From contig JASWJB010000458.1 in assembly GCA_032433595.1 (NCBI GenBank), forward strand, positions 1-26,490: a stretch of DNA of 26,490 nt, in the 5' to 3' direction. The position numbers were made by a program, and so were the translations under genes. This DNA comes from Conoideocrella luteorostrata. Taxonomy: Eukaryota; Ascomycota; Sordariomycetes; Hypocreales; Clavicipitaceae. Positions 17,591-26,475 of this stretch are shown here, one piece after another. The notes under the pieces were generated by a model. That model worked only from the letters and a program-made list of their open reading frames with translations. It was not told the origin of the DNA and did no database searches. Each line of letters begins with the position of its first letter. The stretch's first letter is position 1.

Positions 17591-17847
17591 CGACACAACC
17601 ATACTCAGATTTAGGTTTAGGCGGCCCGCGCCTAGGTTAGTGGGGACCCGCGGCGTTAAAGTTCCGCGAAGCCACCCGTCTCAATAGTGTTGCACAGTAT
17701 GAAAAATAAACTTGAACAGGTAAATGTAGACTCTAACAATGCATAGTTTAGCTTTGCAACGACGTCGCACACCCTATTGTACTACGGTCATGGTAATCAA
17801 TCCCTCTGGCTAGATCCGGCTAGTCGTGGGGAGAACAGCTCTGAACC
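17591..17847. other. GC-rich structured interval
   Basis: No gene. It contains two short perfect hairpins: TAGGCG-GCCCG-CGCCTA at about 17617-17633, and CGCGG/CCGCG arms around 17650-17668. These are preceded by ATTTAGGTTTAGG. Possibly the end of an unidentified element. Confidence 0.4.
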
Positions 17848-18480
17848 ATCTCTTTGGCGACCGTAAGGTATTACGGCCGCCCGACCGTGACGCCACAGGG
17901 CAAAAGGATAGGCTGGTAATCGCATTAGTAGCAATTACTAGGGGCGGTTAACAGCCACTCTATGGCTATATGGGATCAATCGTGCGCGATCATAACACGA
18001 GGCTTACGGCCAGACAGGCAGATCAAGGCAGAGGTTCTGTTGGAACAATTTACCACTTGGCCATGGAGCACAAGTGTAGGCCCACTGAATGGTACTCCAG
18101 TGGATGTAATTAGGGCATATGCTCTACGCAACAGGCTCCAAGCCGGCGACGAATTTACGCCTATGGACCAGCATAAAAAAGTCTACCGAGGTAAAGTCTC
18201 GCGTTGCCTCGCTTGTCAAGGTCATTGGGCCGGTCAAGTTAGGTCGAGGTCTCGCATGGCATTAGGCACGTGAAATGACGATTATCGGCGCCTTTCTATG
18301 CGTAAGAGCCGCTAGGGCTATAAGACGTGCGATGTATCTCTTTGTACCTCGAACATTTGCTGGGACTTCTATCATAGTATAAAATAGCAGGCAGGATAAG
18401 TACCTTCCAATACTCCGCTTCTAATTCGCTACGAACCCCTGTCCGGCTCCAAAGTGTGGCCCTACGGTCGCCAAAGAGGT
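17848..18480. repeat. 633-bp interval bounded by 21-bp inverted repeats
   Basis: ATCTCTTTGGCGACCGTAAGG (first 20 bases at 17848-17867) is inverted as CCCTACGGTCGCCAAAGAGG (18460-18479). Over 21 bases 19 pair, and both differences are C/T or G/A transitions. GCTCTGAAC occurs just outside each arm in direct orientation (about 17838 and 18484). Inside are a 103-codon open frame (17962-18273 +) without recognisable motifs and a TATA-like GTATAAAATAG at about 18377. This could be a small non-autonomous DNA element with terminal inverted repeats and a flanking duplication. Confidence 0.55.
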
Positions 18481-18491
18481 ACGGCTCTGAA

Positions 18492-18560
18492 CAACACTAA
18501 TCATTTCTGTCAGGATGATTAGTGCCGTAAGTAGCTAGAAATCTCAGATAGTGTGGCTGC
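18492..18560 (+). mobile_element. LTR-like family II, 5' fragment
   Basis: TTTCTGTCAGGATGATTAGT, then GCCGTAAGTAGCTAG, matches CTTCTGTCAGGAATATCGGT and GCCGAAAATAGCTAG of the complete copy. It faces another copy (18628-18905) in inverted orientation. Confidence 0.5.
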
Positions 18561-18627
18561 ACCTCGGATAACGGGGCAGTGCAAAGAAGGCAGAAGACAA
18601 CGATGGAAGGAAGATGTTGCGCTATGA

Positions 18628-18905
18628 TGTCGCGTTATGAGCATTCATGAGCAATTTAGCAGCAGTGGAAACCGGTAGAGATAGAGGGACTCAATAGAAT
18701 AGATGACTTGTGCGACGAAATTGATGACCGATGATGTGAGTCTTGCCTCCTTCTTCCATAGCTGCTCGAAGCCTCTCAACCATCGTCATTCAGAGCCCTG
18801 CCTCGCTGTCCGAGGCACAGCCTCACTATCCTAGTTGCTTGTGGCACTGATTATCCTGACAGAGGCGATTCCCGTCTCAACAGAAGAAAAAATAAGGAGC
18901 ATTGA
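18628..18905 (-). mobile_element. LTR-like family II, near-complete inverted copy
   Basis: On the minus strand it has GAATCGCCTCTGTCAGGATA and then ATCAGTGCCAC near its 5' end, ACATCATCGGTCATCAATTT in the middle, and ACCGGTTTCCACTGCTGCTA...GCTCATGAATGCTCATAACG at the end, finishing CGACA. The order matches the complete plus-strand copy at 14298-14640. The left boundary on the minus strand (about 18905) is estimated. Confidence 0.6.
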
Positions 18906-19365
18906 TGTTCGCCGCTGTGCGGAGTACACCTAAAGCTGTACCCACATGATTGATGCTGCCACTTCCCACATTCCAGGCCTACCCACACACCCAATTTGTA
19001 TGAGAGACCCTGGCAGCTGCGATAGTCATCAATCCCTTCAAAGGCGTTGCCTCGCAACCTCGTAATCTTGCAAGGGTACTCTAGCCGGACCGATCAATGT
19101 GTACACTTTCAATAAAAGCACCGTAAACCGCGTTTTTGAGCGAATTGGCCCTTGCCTGAGCGCTCGCGCTGCTAAAAAATTCGTCAAATTCCGTAGTACC
19201 CAGGCGCGTTTAGTGAGAGGGGTACGGAGCAGGTTTCCAGGAATTTGTGTGTGTTTTACGCAGTGGGTGTGGCAACTAACCCTGTAGGCCAAAACAGGCT
19301 AGATCTGAATTACAGCTTTTTCTAGCGTGTTTTCCAACAGCTCCGAGTAGAGATACTCTTCTAAC
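18906..19365. other. Intergenic, no gene recognised
   Basis: Short overlapping open frames on both strands (19038-19292, 19099-19287) have no recognisable domain. Nothing repeated elsewhere in the window was found. Confidence 0.4.
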
Positions 19366-19415
19366 CTTGCCGGTTGCCACTGTTGCAAATCGCTCATGAA
19401 TGCTCATAACGCAAC
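19366..19415 (+). mobile_element. LTR-like family II, terminal fragment
   Basis: GCCGGTTGCCACTGTTGCAA and GCTCATGAATGCTCATAACG, ending in CAAC, is the terminal block of family II. It sits about 30 bp before the first recognisable codon of the NB-ARC/TPR relic, so insertion of this element may have removed the 5' half of that gene. Confidence 0.62.
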
Positions 19416-19447
19416 GATTTGCCTGTAAGTGAGCAAGGCTCAAGCTT

Positions 19448-20690
19448 GCTGACAACACAATCCAGGCAGGTGGCAGTGGATTTTGCAGTAGTGGATGTAA
19501 TTGCTATTGAACAAATGAGCCGCGATGAGGCGGTAGATTTCTTGGAGAACTCGTTAGTTCCGAATCAAAAGCAAATGCTCCAAGAGTAAATGCTTCAAGA
19601 TGAGGCGGTGGTAGCAGATCTTCTCTCCCAGCTAGCGTATTTTCCACTAGCAATAGCGCAGGCGGCAGCATTCTTCCACGAGAGGATACTGCCAGTTTAT
19701 AAGTATTTGGTGTTATTGCGCGGGGCTGAGAAAGACGCTGTCAGTATTTTCTGTAGAGAATTCAGAGATAACACTCGGTAACAAAGCTCGCAAAACGCCG
19801 TGGCTACAATGTGGCTGGTGTCAATTGATGATATCAAAAGTTTCAGCTAAACGGCAGTCAATCTGTTATCATTTATGCCATATATCGAGCCAAAAGCAAC
19901 ACCTCAATCAATTCTGTCTAGGTCAGGGTCGGATCGGAAGAATCCAGATGAGCGGTTAGCATGCTCTGCGGATACTCCTTTATATTCCAACGAGGAAACA
20001 GCGAAATATTCGACATGCACAGTCTTGTGCCTATGGCATCGCGAGAATGGGTCCAGCAGCAAGGCAAGCAGGAGCAGGTGGTGAAAGATGCAATAAGTCA
20101 CCTTGTGGGCATTAACCCTTCAAGCAATTGTGCCAATGAACAATTGTGGAGAGAGTATTTGCCACACGGTCTTGGATTGCTCAACAGAAGCAGCGACTTT
20201 AGTTCAGGAGACCTCGCTTGTTTGGCTATGACTATTGGATTCTGTTTGAACAAAGACCAACGATTTAAAGAAGCGACGCAATGTTTTGAACAGACATGTA
20301 AATATCGGAAAAAATATCTTCCCCAGAAAGACGAATCTCCACTGTTATCGGAGGCCGCGCTTGCGATAGCATATCACAATGACCGACGGATCAAGAACGC
20401 CATCGAGATGTTCGAGCACGTGGTGTAATTGCGCAGGGAGACGTTAGATGAGAAGGATAGTTCTCGACTATAGTTAGAGCACGAGCTTGCTAGGGCATAT
20501 CTCGATAGCCACGAGATCAAGGAAGCGATCGAGATATTTGAGCACATAGTAGGGTGCGCAGAGAGCTACTAGACGAGACGTATCATGCTCGACTGCCATC
20601 AGAGCACGAGCTTGCAAGGGCATACCTAACGGGTAATGGATCGGGAAAGCGATATTCGAGCACATAGTTCACACGGTCCTAGCTAATCGA
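19448..20690 (+). pseudogene. NB-ARC/TPR NLR-like relic, 5' truncated
   Basis: The remains of a fungal NB-ARC-TPR protein, a second NLR-type receptor. Reading starts in mid-domain at LLTTQSRQVAVDFA (the equivalent of the NB-ARC RNBS-B strand). It continues VIAIEQMSRDEAVDFLENS and, after an in-frame TAA, LLSQLAYFPLAIAQAAAFF (the GLPLA-type motif). Two more TAA stops follow (19779-19781 and near 19848) around AVATMWLVSIDDI. Then comes LLSFMPYIEPKATPQSIL, a frame change near 19950, CGYSFIFQRGNSEIFDMHSL and LWREYLPHGLGLL. TPRs follow: ALAIAYHNDRRIKNAIEMFE, HELARAYLDSHEIKEAIEIF and, after another frameshift, RRELLDETYHARLPSEHELA. The P-loop and Walker B are absent. Several stops, two frameshifts and missing NTPase motifs make it non-functional. 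The family call rests on several motifs in the right order. Confidence 0.85.
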
Positions 20691-20876
20691 GGCCACGGGA
20701 ATTTCCGAAGGAGCCACTCTAATCTTAACAACATCTAGACTGACAAAGCCAGTGTGTGGGCGGAATAGATCCTCTAGGGTGACGGGATTGAATTCACGGG
20801 AGCTGTGGACTTGACCGATTTGGTCAGAAGGAACGTTATAGCTATAAGCAGTGCGATCATGCCCTTTGCAGAACAT
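20679..20876 (-). other. 65-codon open frame, unrecognised, possibly a gene remnant
   Basis: An ATG-started frame (MFCKGHDRTAYSYNVPSDQI...) whose composition looks protein-like (balanced, with Phe, Tyr, Pro and His). I cannot place it in a family. A stop lies in frame shortly upstream, and its 3' end abuts the last TPR of the relic. It could be the tail of a decayed gene on the minus strand or chance. Confidence 0.2.
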
Positions 20877-21412
20877 AAGAAAGGGAGACAGTTAAGAATT
20901 TACGAAGTTTTCCCCCGAAGTTTTAGTGTTTTGTGCCTTATATCCTATTGATTTTGTTTAACTGAAGCGTACAGTAGCTCGATAACTAACGAGTAAGCTG
21001 CTAGACCATTTGATCTCGACAAGAGAAATGTCACTACAGGTTACGGGAAGCCTTTTCGTGAAGCCTTTCACGAAGTATACGGAGCGTTGCTGGGTGTGTC
21101 AGACCTCAGTATACGTGTGTTGGGTGGTGTGCCTTTTGGGTCGACAAAGCACATAACGCAACAAGTCGATGGTATAATAAATTTAGGTTGTTGTAATTGA
21201 AATCACCAGCAGCTTCACAATTAACCTGGTCAGCATCTTTGTCAGCGATGTCAGCAGTTTATTAATCAGCTTGATTCTTGACAAGCCAAGTGTGCATTTT
21301 CCAGCACCGAGTTCCAAAACTCAGGCTTTGGCAAGCCAGCTCAGCCCCTCCGGTCTCTATCTTCACTCATGCCGTCCCTGTTGTGTATTCTCTCTTTCCA
21401 TTGATATTACCC
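20877..21412. other. Intergenic, 3' of the GMC oxidoreductase
   Basis: No gene. It contains a perfect hairpin TTCGTGAA-GCCT-TTCACGAA at 21055-21074. The rest holds repeated CAGC/TCAGC words around 21207-21275 but no motif I can assign. Confidence 0.4.
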
Positions 21413-23368
21413 CTATTTTTTCTGACTTAAGATAACATCAGCTGCCTTCTCGGCAATAATGTACGTTGACAAGGCCGTAAACGTGCCAGGAATTCGAGGA
21501 TAGACACTCGCATCTACCACCCTCAACCCCTTCACTCCTCTTACGCGAAAACTTGAATCCAACACAGCCATCCGATCGCCATCCGCACCAATAGGACACG
21601 TTGACGAAGCATGGTGGCCCCAAGCAGTGTCTTTAATGTACGCTGTAATCTGTTCACTTGACCGGATGTCCTTTCCGGGCAGAATCTCATTCACTTTGAC
21701 ACCCTGCCTCTTGAAAGCATCTCTCGCTACGCCAATAGCTTCGCGAATAGCACTTAAATCAGAATTGTAGTCGCCAGCACCGGTGTCAAAGTAGTTGTAA
21801 ACGATTTCCGGGGTATCTAGGGGATCGGCGGAGAGGAGCTTCACATGGCCAGCATTGTTTCGGGGGTGGCCCTTAAGAACGGCCCAGGTGAAGAGGTTAT
21901 TGACAGTGGTGTTGTAGCTATATCCAGGGAAGTAGCCTCTAAAATCTAGGGGTCCGCCCAAAATGGCGATATCGTGCTCACTGGCTTGAGAGGACCTCAT
22001 CAGCATTGTCGCTGTAAATCCGTTGGAAAGGTATGGTCCACGGTCGCCGTTGACGGGATGCTCCCACCTGTCAAGGCAAGGATCAGGCTCAGAAAAGGTG
22101 CAATCATTGAGATAGGCCCAGTCTAAAGGGACCTGGCCTTGCACAGCAACCTCGTAGTGGTCTTGGAGGTTCGTGCCTACGCCAGGGAGATCCTTGATAA
22201 CCTTGATGCCAAACTTCCGGAGCTCATTGGCGGGTCCAATACCACTGAGCTTGAGAATCTGAGGGGAATTGTATGACCCACCAGCAATAATGACCTCCTT
22301 GAGAGCAGTCACCGATCCCGGGCTTCCCTTGCTCGCGGTCTTGCGGTTAGACCCCGGACTTGCTCTATAGAGATGCTGTCCGTCGAGAAACTCAACTCCC
22401 GTCGCTCTTGGCTGATTGCCACTTTCGTCAAAAACAACCTTTGTAACGTGGCAGTTCATCCGTACATCAAGAGGATACTTCTTGCTGCCATCCTTATTCT
22501 TCGCATCCCTCACCGCAATAATAAAGTCGCGCGAGCCATAGCGCTGTCCATCCTTGGAAGTGAGTGGTATTTGAAAGTACCCGCCGTCTCTGTCCCGACT
22601 TTTTGAATCTTCATTCGCATCGCCCAGTTGCAAGTTTGGCGGCGACTTGGCCTTGGTGTAATTGCCCAGGGCAAAGCTTCCACCAGCGACCAAACTCCGC
22701 AGCTGGGATTCTTTTAGAGGAGCAGTAAGCGGCGCGTAGTCTGTGTTCAACCAGCCGTTGTAGCCATGCCCCTTGGCTCCAGGGCGTAGATACCTCGTAT
22801 GCTCCATTTTTACAAAGTATTTGCGCATATTGTCCGGTGCCCAGGAGGAGTCACCCGTTAGGTGCGCGATGAACTGGAAATCACTTTGATGAGGGTAAAT
22901 CGTAATTAAGGCATTGTGCGCGGTGCATCCACCTAAAGTTCCCGTACGAGGATATAGCGTTCCAAGCATTCTGGAGCCTTGGGGAGGGCTCAGCCCCGTG
23001 TATAGGTCTCCATCAGGTGTTCGGTATGAGGTCTTGTAGTCGCGTGCCTGGCGAGCGTCATCGGCATAGTGACGCACAAAAAAGTTCCAGGCAATTTTCT
23101 CATCTTCGGCCGCTCTAGAAGAATACAACGGTACAGTATAATTAGTACTTTTACCTTGGTCATCTCCAGCCTCAATAAGGAGGGTTCTGTGGCCAGCTAA
23201 TGCGAGGCGAGCAGCAAGTGGACCGCCACCAGCACCGGATCCAACAACGACATATTCGTACGATGCGAGGTTAACGGCAAAGACGAGGATTGGGAGAAAG
23301 CAGGTGCCTATCAAAGTGGCTTGCCATAAGGAATACATTGGGTTGAGATGGCTCGTGGGAGCTTGCAC
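21413..23368 (-). CDS. Secreted GMC-family FAD oxidoreductase
   Basis: An intact, intronless 651-residue flavoenzyme of the glucose-methanol-choline superfamily, which oxidises an alcohol or sugar using FAD; the substrate cannot be told. A signal peptide is best read from Met11 (MYSLWQATLIGTCFLPILVF, ATG at 23338), so it is probably exported. The FAD dinucleotide-binding motif VVVGSGAGGGPLAARLA is at about 41-57, with the ribose-binding Glu in LIEAGDD (67). GMC signature 1 resembles PRTGTLGGCTAHNALITIYP. Signature 2 is AGGSYNSPQILKLSGIGP. Near the C terminus, WGHHASSTCPIG supplies the catalytic His (586) and VDASVYPRIPGTFTALSTY the second catalytic position. At that second position, where glucose oxidase has His and cellobiose dehydrogenase Asn, this protein has Phe630. 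That pattern is shared, as I recall, by a set of fungal choline-dehydrogenase-like GMC proteins. Length is slightly above the usual 580-620. Confidence 0.95.
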   Translation of the reverse strand: MQAPTSHLNPMYSLWQATLIGTCFLPILVFAVNLASYEYVVVGSGAGGGPLAARLALAGHRTLLIEAGDDQGKSTNYTVPLYSSRAAEDEKIAWNFFVRHYADDARQARDYKTSYRTPDGDLYTGLSPPQGSRMLGTLYPRTGTLGGCTAHNALITIYPHQSDFQFIAHLTGDSSWAPDNMRKYFVKMEHTRYLRPGAKGHGYNGWLNTDYAPLTAPLKESQLRSLVAGGSFALGNYTKAKSPPNLQLGDANEDSKSRDRDGGYFQIPLTSKDGQRYGSRDFIIAVRDAKNKDGSKKYPLDVRMNCHVTKVVFDESGNQPRATGVEFLDGQHLYRASPGSNRKTASKGSPGSVTALKEVIIAGGSYNSPQILKLSGIGPANELRKFGIKVIKDLPGVGTNLQDHYEVAVQGQVPLDWAYLNDCTFSEPDPCLDRWEHPVNGDRGPYLSNGFTATMLMRSSQASEHDIAILGGPLDFRGYFPGYSYNTTVNNLFTWAVLKGHPRNNAGHVKLLSADPLDTPEIVYNYFDTGAGDYNSDLSAIREAIGVARDAFKRQGVKVNEILPGKDIRSSEQITAYIKDTAWGHHASSTCPIGADGDRMAVLDSSFRVRGVKGLRVVDASVYPRIPGTFTALSTYIIAEKAADVILSQKK

Positions 23369-24737
23369 TCATAAAGCCAACGTTAATAACGACTGATTAA
23401 AATAAAAGGGCAATTCGGAGGGGTAAGGACCAGACAATGCACAATTGAGGACCTCTGCTTGGACCTCTGCTTGGCGGCAGAACAGTACTGAGGATGATGA
23501 TACTAGTCTACCTTCCTCAGAACAACAAGGAGACTCCTTCTCTTTTTATGGTTCTGTTTCGGCCCCTGATATCAAGCTCCCCTCAACAGTGTTCTCTTTT
23601 CAGCTTCCGTACGACTACTCATCAATACCCTTACATGATGCTTATGCACGCCGCTGCCATGAACCAGGGTAGTGTTGTCAGCGTAAGATTTCCCCTTTTA
23701 GTTCTTTGCGTATTTCTTAGTAATATTTCAGTAATAGTAAGCTTGGGCGCCTAGCCCACAATATTTTTTCGCAACTCTAGGTGGAGGTGAGGACATGGTC
23801 CCCACAACTACAGCCAGGCTGAAGGACTGCTGCGAATAAGTGTCTTTAGAGATGGAGGGAGAGGGCGAGGCAGATAAAAGGGGGTTTAACTAGCCAAAGT
23901 GGATTCTTGCTTGTTCACGTCATCTCCGATTTCTCTTGCACCGTAGCCTAATTGCGCTACTATGGGCAACGCGTCAATTGTTTATTTCGCGCAGACAAAG
24001 CCTCAACCTATGACACTTGCAGCCGGAGATTTCACCACACTTGCCATCCCTCGAAGTCGCGACCCGGAAACGCGGGGGCATGGCACAAGCAAAGAAGACG
24101 ATGAGGGCTAATTTTCCGAGCTAGGATACGACCTTACATGGTTGGTTGACGTGCTGTCGGAGTGAAAAGGACATCGTGTGACCCACATTTTAGGACATTT
24201 GAACGTATTTGGCTAAGGCTGGGACGTCGTTTAGTATGTAGTAATCTCGCGCGTCGTTTCGCCATATCGGGCAGCGACTTCCTCTTCTCTACTAGTGTCG
24301 CCCATCAGCTTTGCCTCCGTCGCTGTTGGATCCGATAGGCTCCGCTTTCTATTTCCCGATGCACGCCTTTCTAGCTGCTCCAATGCAGTTCAGCCGAGGC
24401 AATTCGCGGATACGAACTTTTGCTTTGTTATGGATATGGCCATCATCTTTAAGTTCAAGATTTGCTAGTTCGCGTAGTGGATGGAAATGGCCGCCAGCTA
24501 GATATCGGTCGTTGAATCGCGTTGTACAAGCGCTTTGCACTACACAAGCACTGCGGCGTCATGGCCAAATCCTGAAGGTTCACTTCCAAGCGCTTCATCC
24601 TATCCCCTAATTGGGTGAAAATGACTTCGGCTAGTGTGAAACTCATTACCCATCCTAGAGCGTCCCGTCCCGTGCGCCGCCATTCCGAGCGTAAAAAAAA
24701 GCTAGGTATGTGGGCTAGGTCATCGTTCTACTCATTT
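23369..24737. other. Intergenic, upstream of the GMC gene
   Basis: No gene recognised. A two-copy tandem GACCTCTGCTTG lies at about 23451-23474, roughly 90 bp upstream of the GMC start and possibly in its promoter. Open frames at 23494-23754 and 24311-24610 (+) have no family motif. Confidence 0.45.
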
Positions 24738-24860
24738 AACAACATACAAGTTCCAAGACTTTGGATGGAAAGTGTCTGGGAAGTGCTGGAAAGAGAAAAG
24801 TCAGGTTGTGTTGAAAGGAGAATAGATTCTGTCAGGATCATCAGCGAATCCGACTCACCA
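24738..24860 (+). mobile_element. LTR-like family II, 5' part
   Basis: TTGAAAGGAGAATAGATTCT, then GTCAGGATCATCAGCG, aligns with TTGAGAGGAGAATGGCTTCT and GTCAGGAATATCGGTG of the complete copy at 14298. The upstream TGGAAAGTGTCTGGGAAGTG region is compatible with that copy's GGAAATAACGGAGTTGACTG. The 3' half is absent. Confidence 0.5.
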
Positions 24861-25373
24861 GTCATGAGCTGTGTCTTGTCCTGTGCCAAGAGCTTCCTGT
24901 CTCATTCGTACTGTGCATGTCAGACTAGGGAAATCGGACTGTCAATATAGTTCCTGAGTAAATGGTATGAATATCGACAGTCATCAATGCTTTTCCGTCC
25001 TCCACGTTGCCCTTATTTCCTCCCTTGGTAGCTCTTTAGTCCAGAACAACCGTCCAAACTTTGGGCTCCTCGGATAATAGCATCGCGTCTCGTCTGTCGC
25101 CTCCTCCTCTTTCCAGTCATTCAACTCTGTCTTGGGCTCTTGGCCTTCTGGGTTCTGAAAACAAACCTTCCCTTGGCGTACACTAGTCTTGACCACGCAG
25201 CAAGACACGCCAGAGACTTTTGACACGCCAGTGACTCGTAGGTATGACTGTTTTGCTCAAATCCTGTCGGACTGTTTTGTTGATTTCTTCGAGTGCGAGC
25301 CGTCATGTAAGTCAGGCACTGCGTTAACGGTGGCAGCGTCAGTCATCTTTATCATGGACAGAGGATTGCTTGG
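24861..25373. other. Intergenic, no gene recognised
   Basis: Short overlapping frames only. GACACGCCAG occurs twice (about 25204 and 25221). Nothing else noted. Confidence 0.4.
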
Positions 25374-25575
25374 TGTTGGAATCCCTCGTCAAACGTACGT
25401 ACAAGGTCACGTGGCCACCCTATAGCGCCTCTTTTATACGGCGCGCTCGGGGGCAATCCTCTTCCTCTTCTTCTTTCTTAATTAGTTATGATCAAACGAG
25501 TTGAGTTGTTTTGCACATTGCTATGCCTCATCCCTCGGTATCGATACCCTCGTCAACTGAAGCCCTGTGCTTCCT
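25374..25575 (+). mobile_element. LTR-like relic, family I, longest copy
   Basis: Starts TGTTGGAATCCCTCGTCAAA. It shares ACAAGGTCACGT, GCGCCTCTTTTATACGGCGC, GCTCGGGGGCA and TCCTCTTCCT with the minus-strand copy at 11235-11110. It then has about 70 extra bases before GGTATCGATACCCTCGTCA. TTTTATACGG is a plausible TATA box. The TGTTGGAAT start is typical of Ty1/copia LTRs. No gag-pol sequence follows; the 3' limit is estimated. Confidence 0.72.
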
Positions 25576-26440
25576 ACACTTGGCTTTCGAGGAAAGGTGA
25601 GTCGGTCAACTTGAGTATGTGGAGCTCATTCATGCGACATGGTTTCGGCTCAGGACACTAGCCGGGCGTTAGCAGGCTCTTGGCGGGTTGGTAGATATTG
25701 GACATACCCCTCGAAAATGGCCAGGATGTGGTACGCCGCGTCCTGCAAATCGGGTCGAGAGCTGTCGGTGCTGCGCGCTAACTTAGTCGGAGAGGTTGTG
25801 GTAGGAGGCTGTGTGCAGTTTCGCCGGTCTTTTTTCGCGTAGCGCACAAGGACAATTCCACTGCTCAGATCTACCATAGCTGCTCACTTCGTGATAATAC
25901 TCTAAAGACCTGCGGAGAAAGGCGGGCGACATATCGGACTTGACCATGGTAACTCTTTTGTCCACATCATTTTACCCAACTCGGCTTACACTGGATTTTA
26001 AGGCAGCGCGGTGTCTGCTTCATCGGCCCAAATCAGTTGGACTCGAGACCAGTCATCAGACCTCAACAGTAACTAAGGTAAATGTCCTCCGTGTGGCCCC
26101 GCAAGGAATCTTGTTGCAAGGCGCTACTAGGCGAGCAAGAAAATAAACACTTGGCGTGAAGCCTCGCGCCGTGTTCACAAAGGAAAGACCTCAGTTGGCA
26201 GATGCCAAGACTGCTTACGAATTCATGCACTGGAAATGCTCTGCCGACATGATTTGTATATCGGTCGGTGAAGTGTTCTGTATAGTATCCAACAAATCTT
26301 GACGATGCTATTGCTCAACCGTGTAATCGCGCATGAGGTCGCTGATTCATTTTTGAACTACCATCTTGAGTTCCTGGCCGCCAGCATCGGGGCTGGTTAT
26401 AATATCTGGTCTGAAGACGTCTAAACGTTTAATGAAGGCT
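25576..26440. other. Intergenic right end
   Basis: No gene recognised; the open frames at 25639-25842 and 25940-26146 (+) lack any motif. It contains the second copy of the dispersed 48-bp repeat (25847-25894). Confidence 0.4.
25847..25894 (+). repeat. Dispersed 48-bp repeat, copy 2
   Basis: Same orientation as 12176-12223, with five mismatches in 48. AGCGCACAAGG precedes it and TAATACTCTAAAG follows, neither shared with copy 1. Confidence 0.8.
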
Positions 26441-26475
26441 AAAAAAAAAAAAAAAAAAGAGGGGGGGGGGGGGGG
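26441..26475 (+). repeat. Homopolymer block: 18 A, then GA, then 15 G
   Basis: A pure A-run immediately followed by a pure G-run 15 bp before the window end. It is prone to length errors in sequencing and assembly. It could be the poly(A) tail of a retroposed sequence, but no element body was identified to its left. Confidence 0.85.

Noticed and set aside
17609..17622. ATTTAGGTTTAGG as telomeric repeat
   Set aside because: Only two imperfect TTTAGG words; fungal telomeres are usually long runs of TTAGGG.
17962..18273. 103-codon plus-strand frame between inverted repeats as a transposase or gag gene
   Set aside because: No DDE, zinc-knuckle or helix-turn-helix motif could be seen; left as unknown.
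11110..25575. A single 14-kb composite element bounded by the inverted family I LTR copies
   Set aside because: The two copies have their 5' ends facing each other, differ by a 70-bp gap, and the interior holds ordinary host genes and other repeats; independent insertions are simpler.
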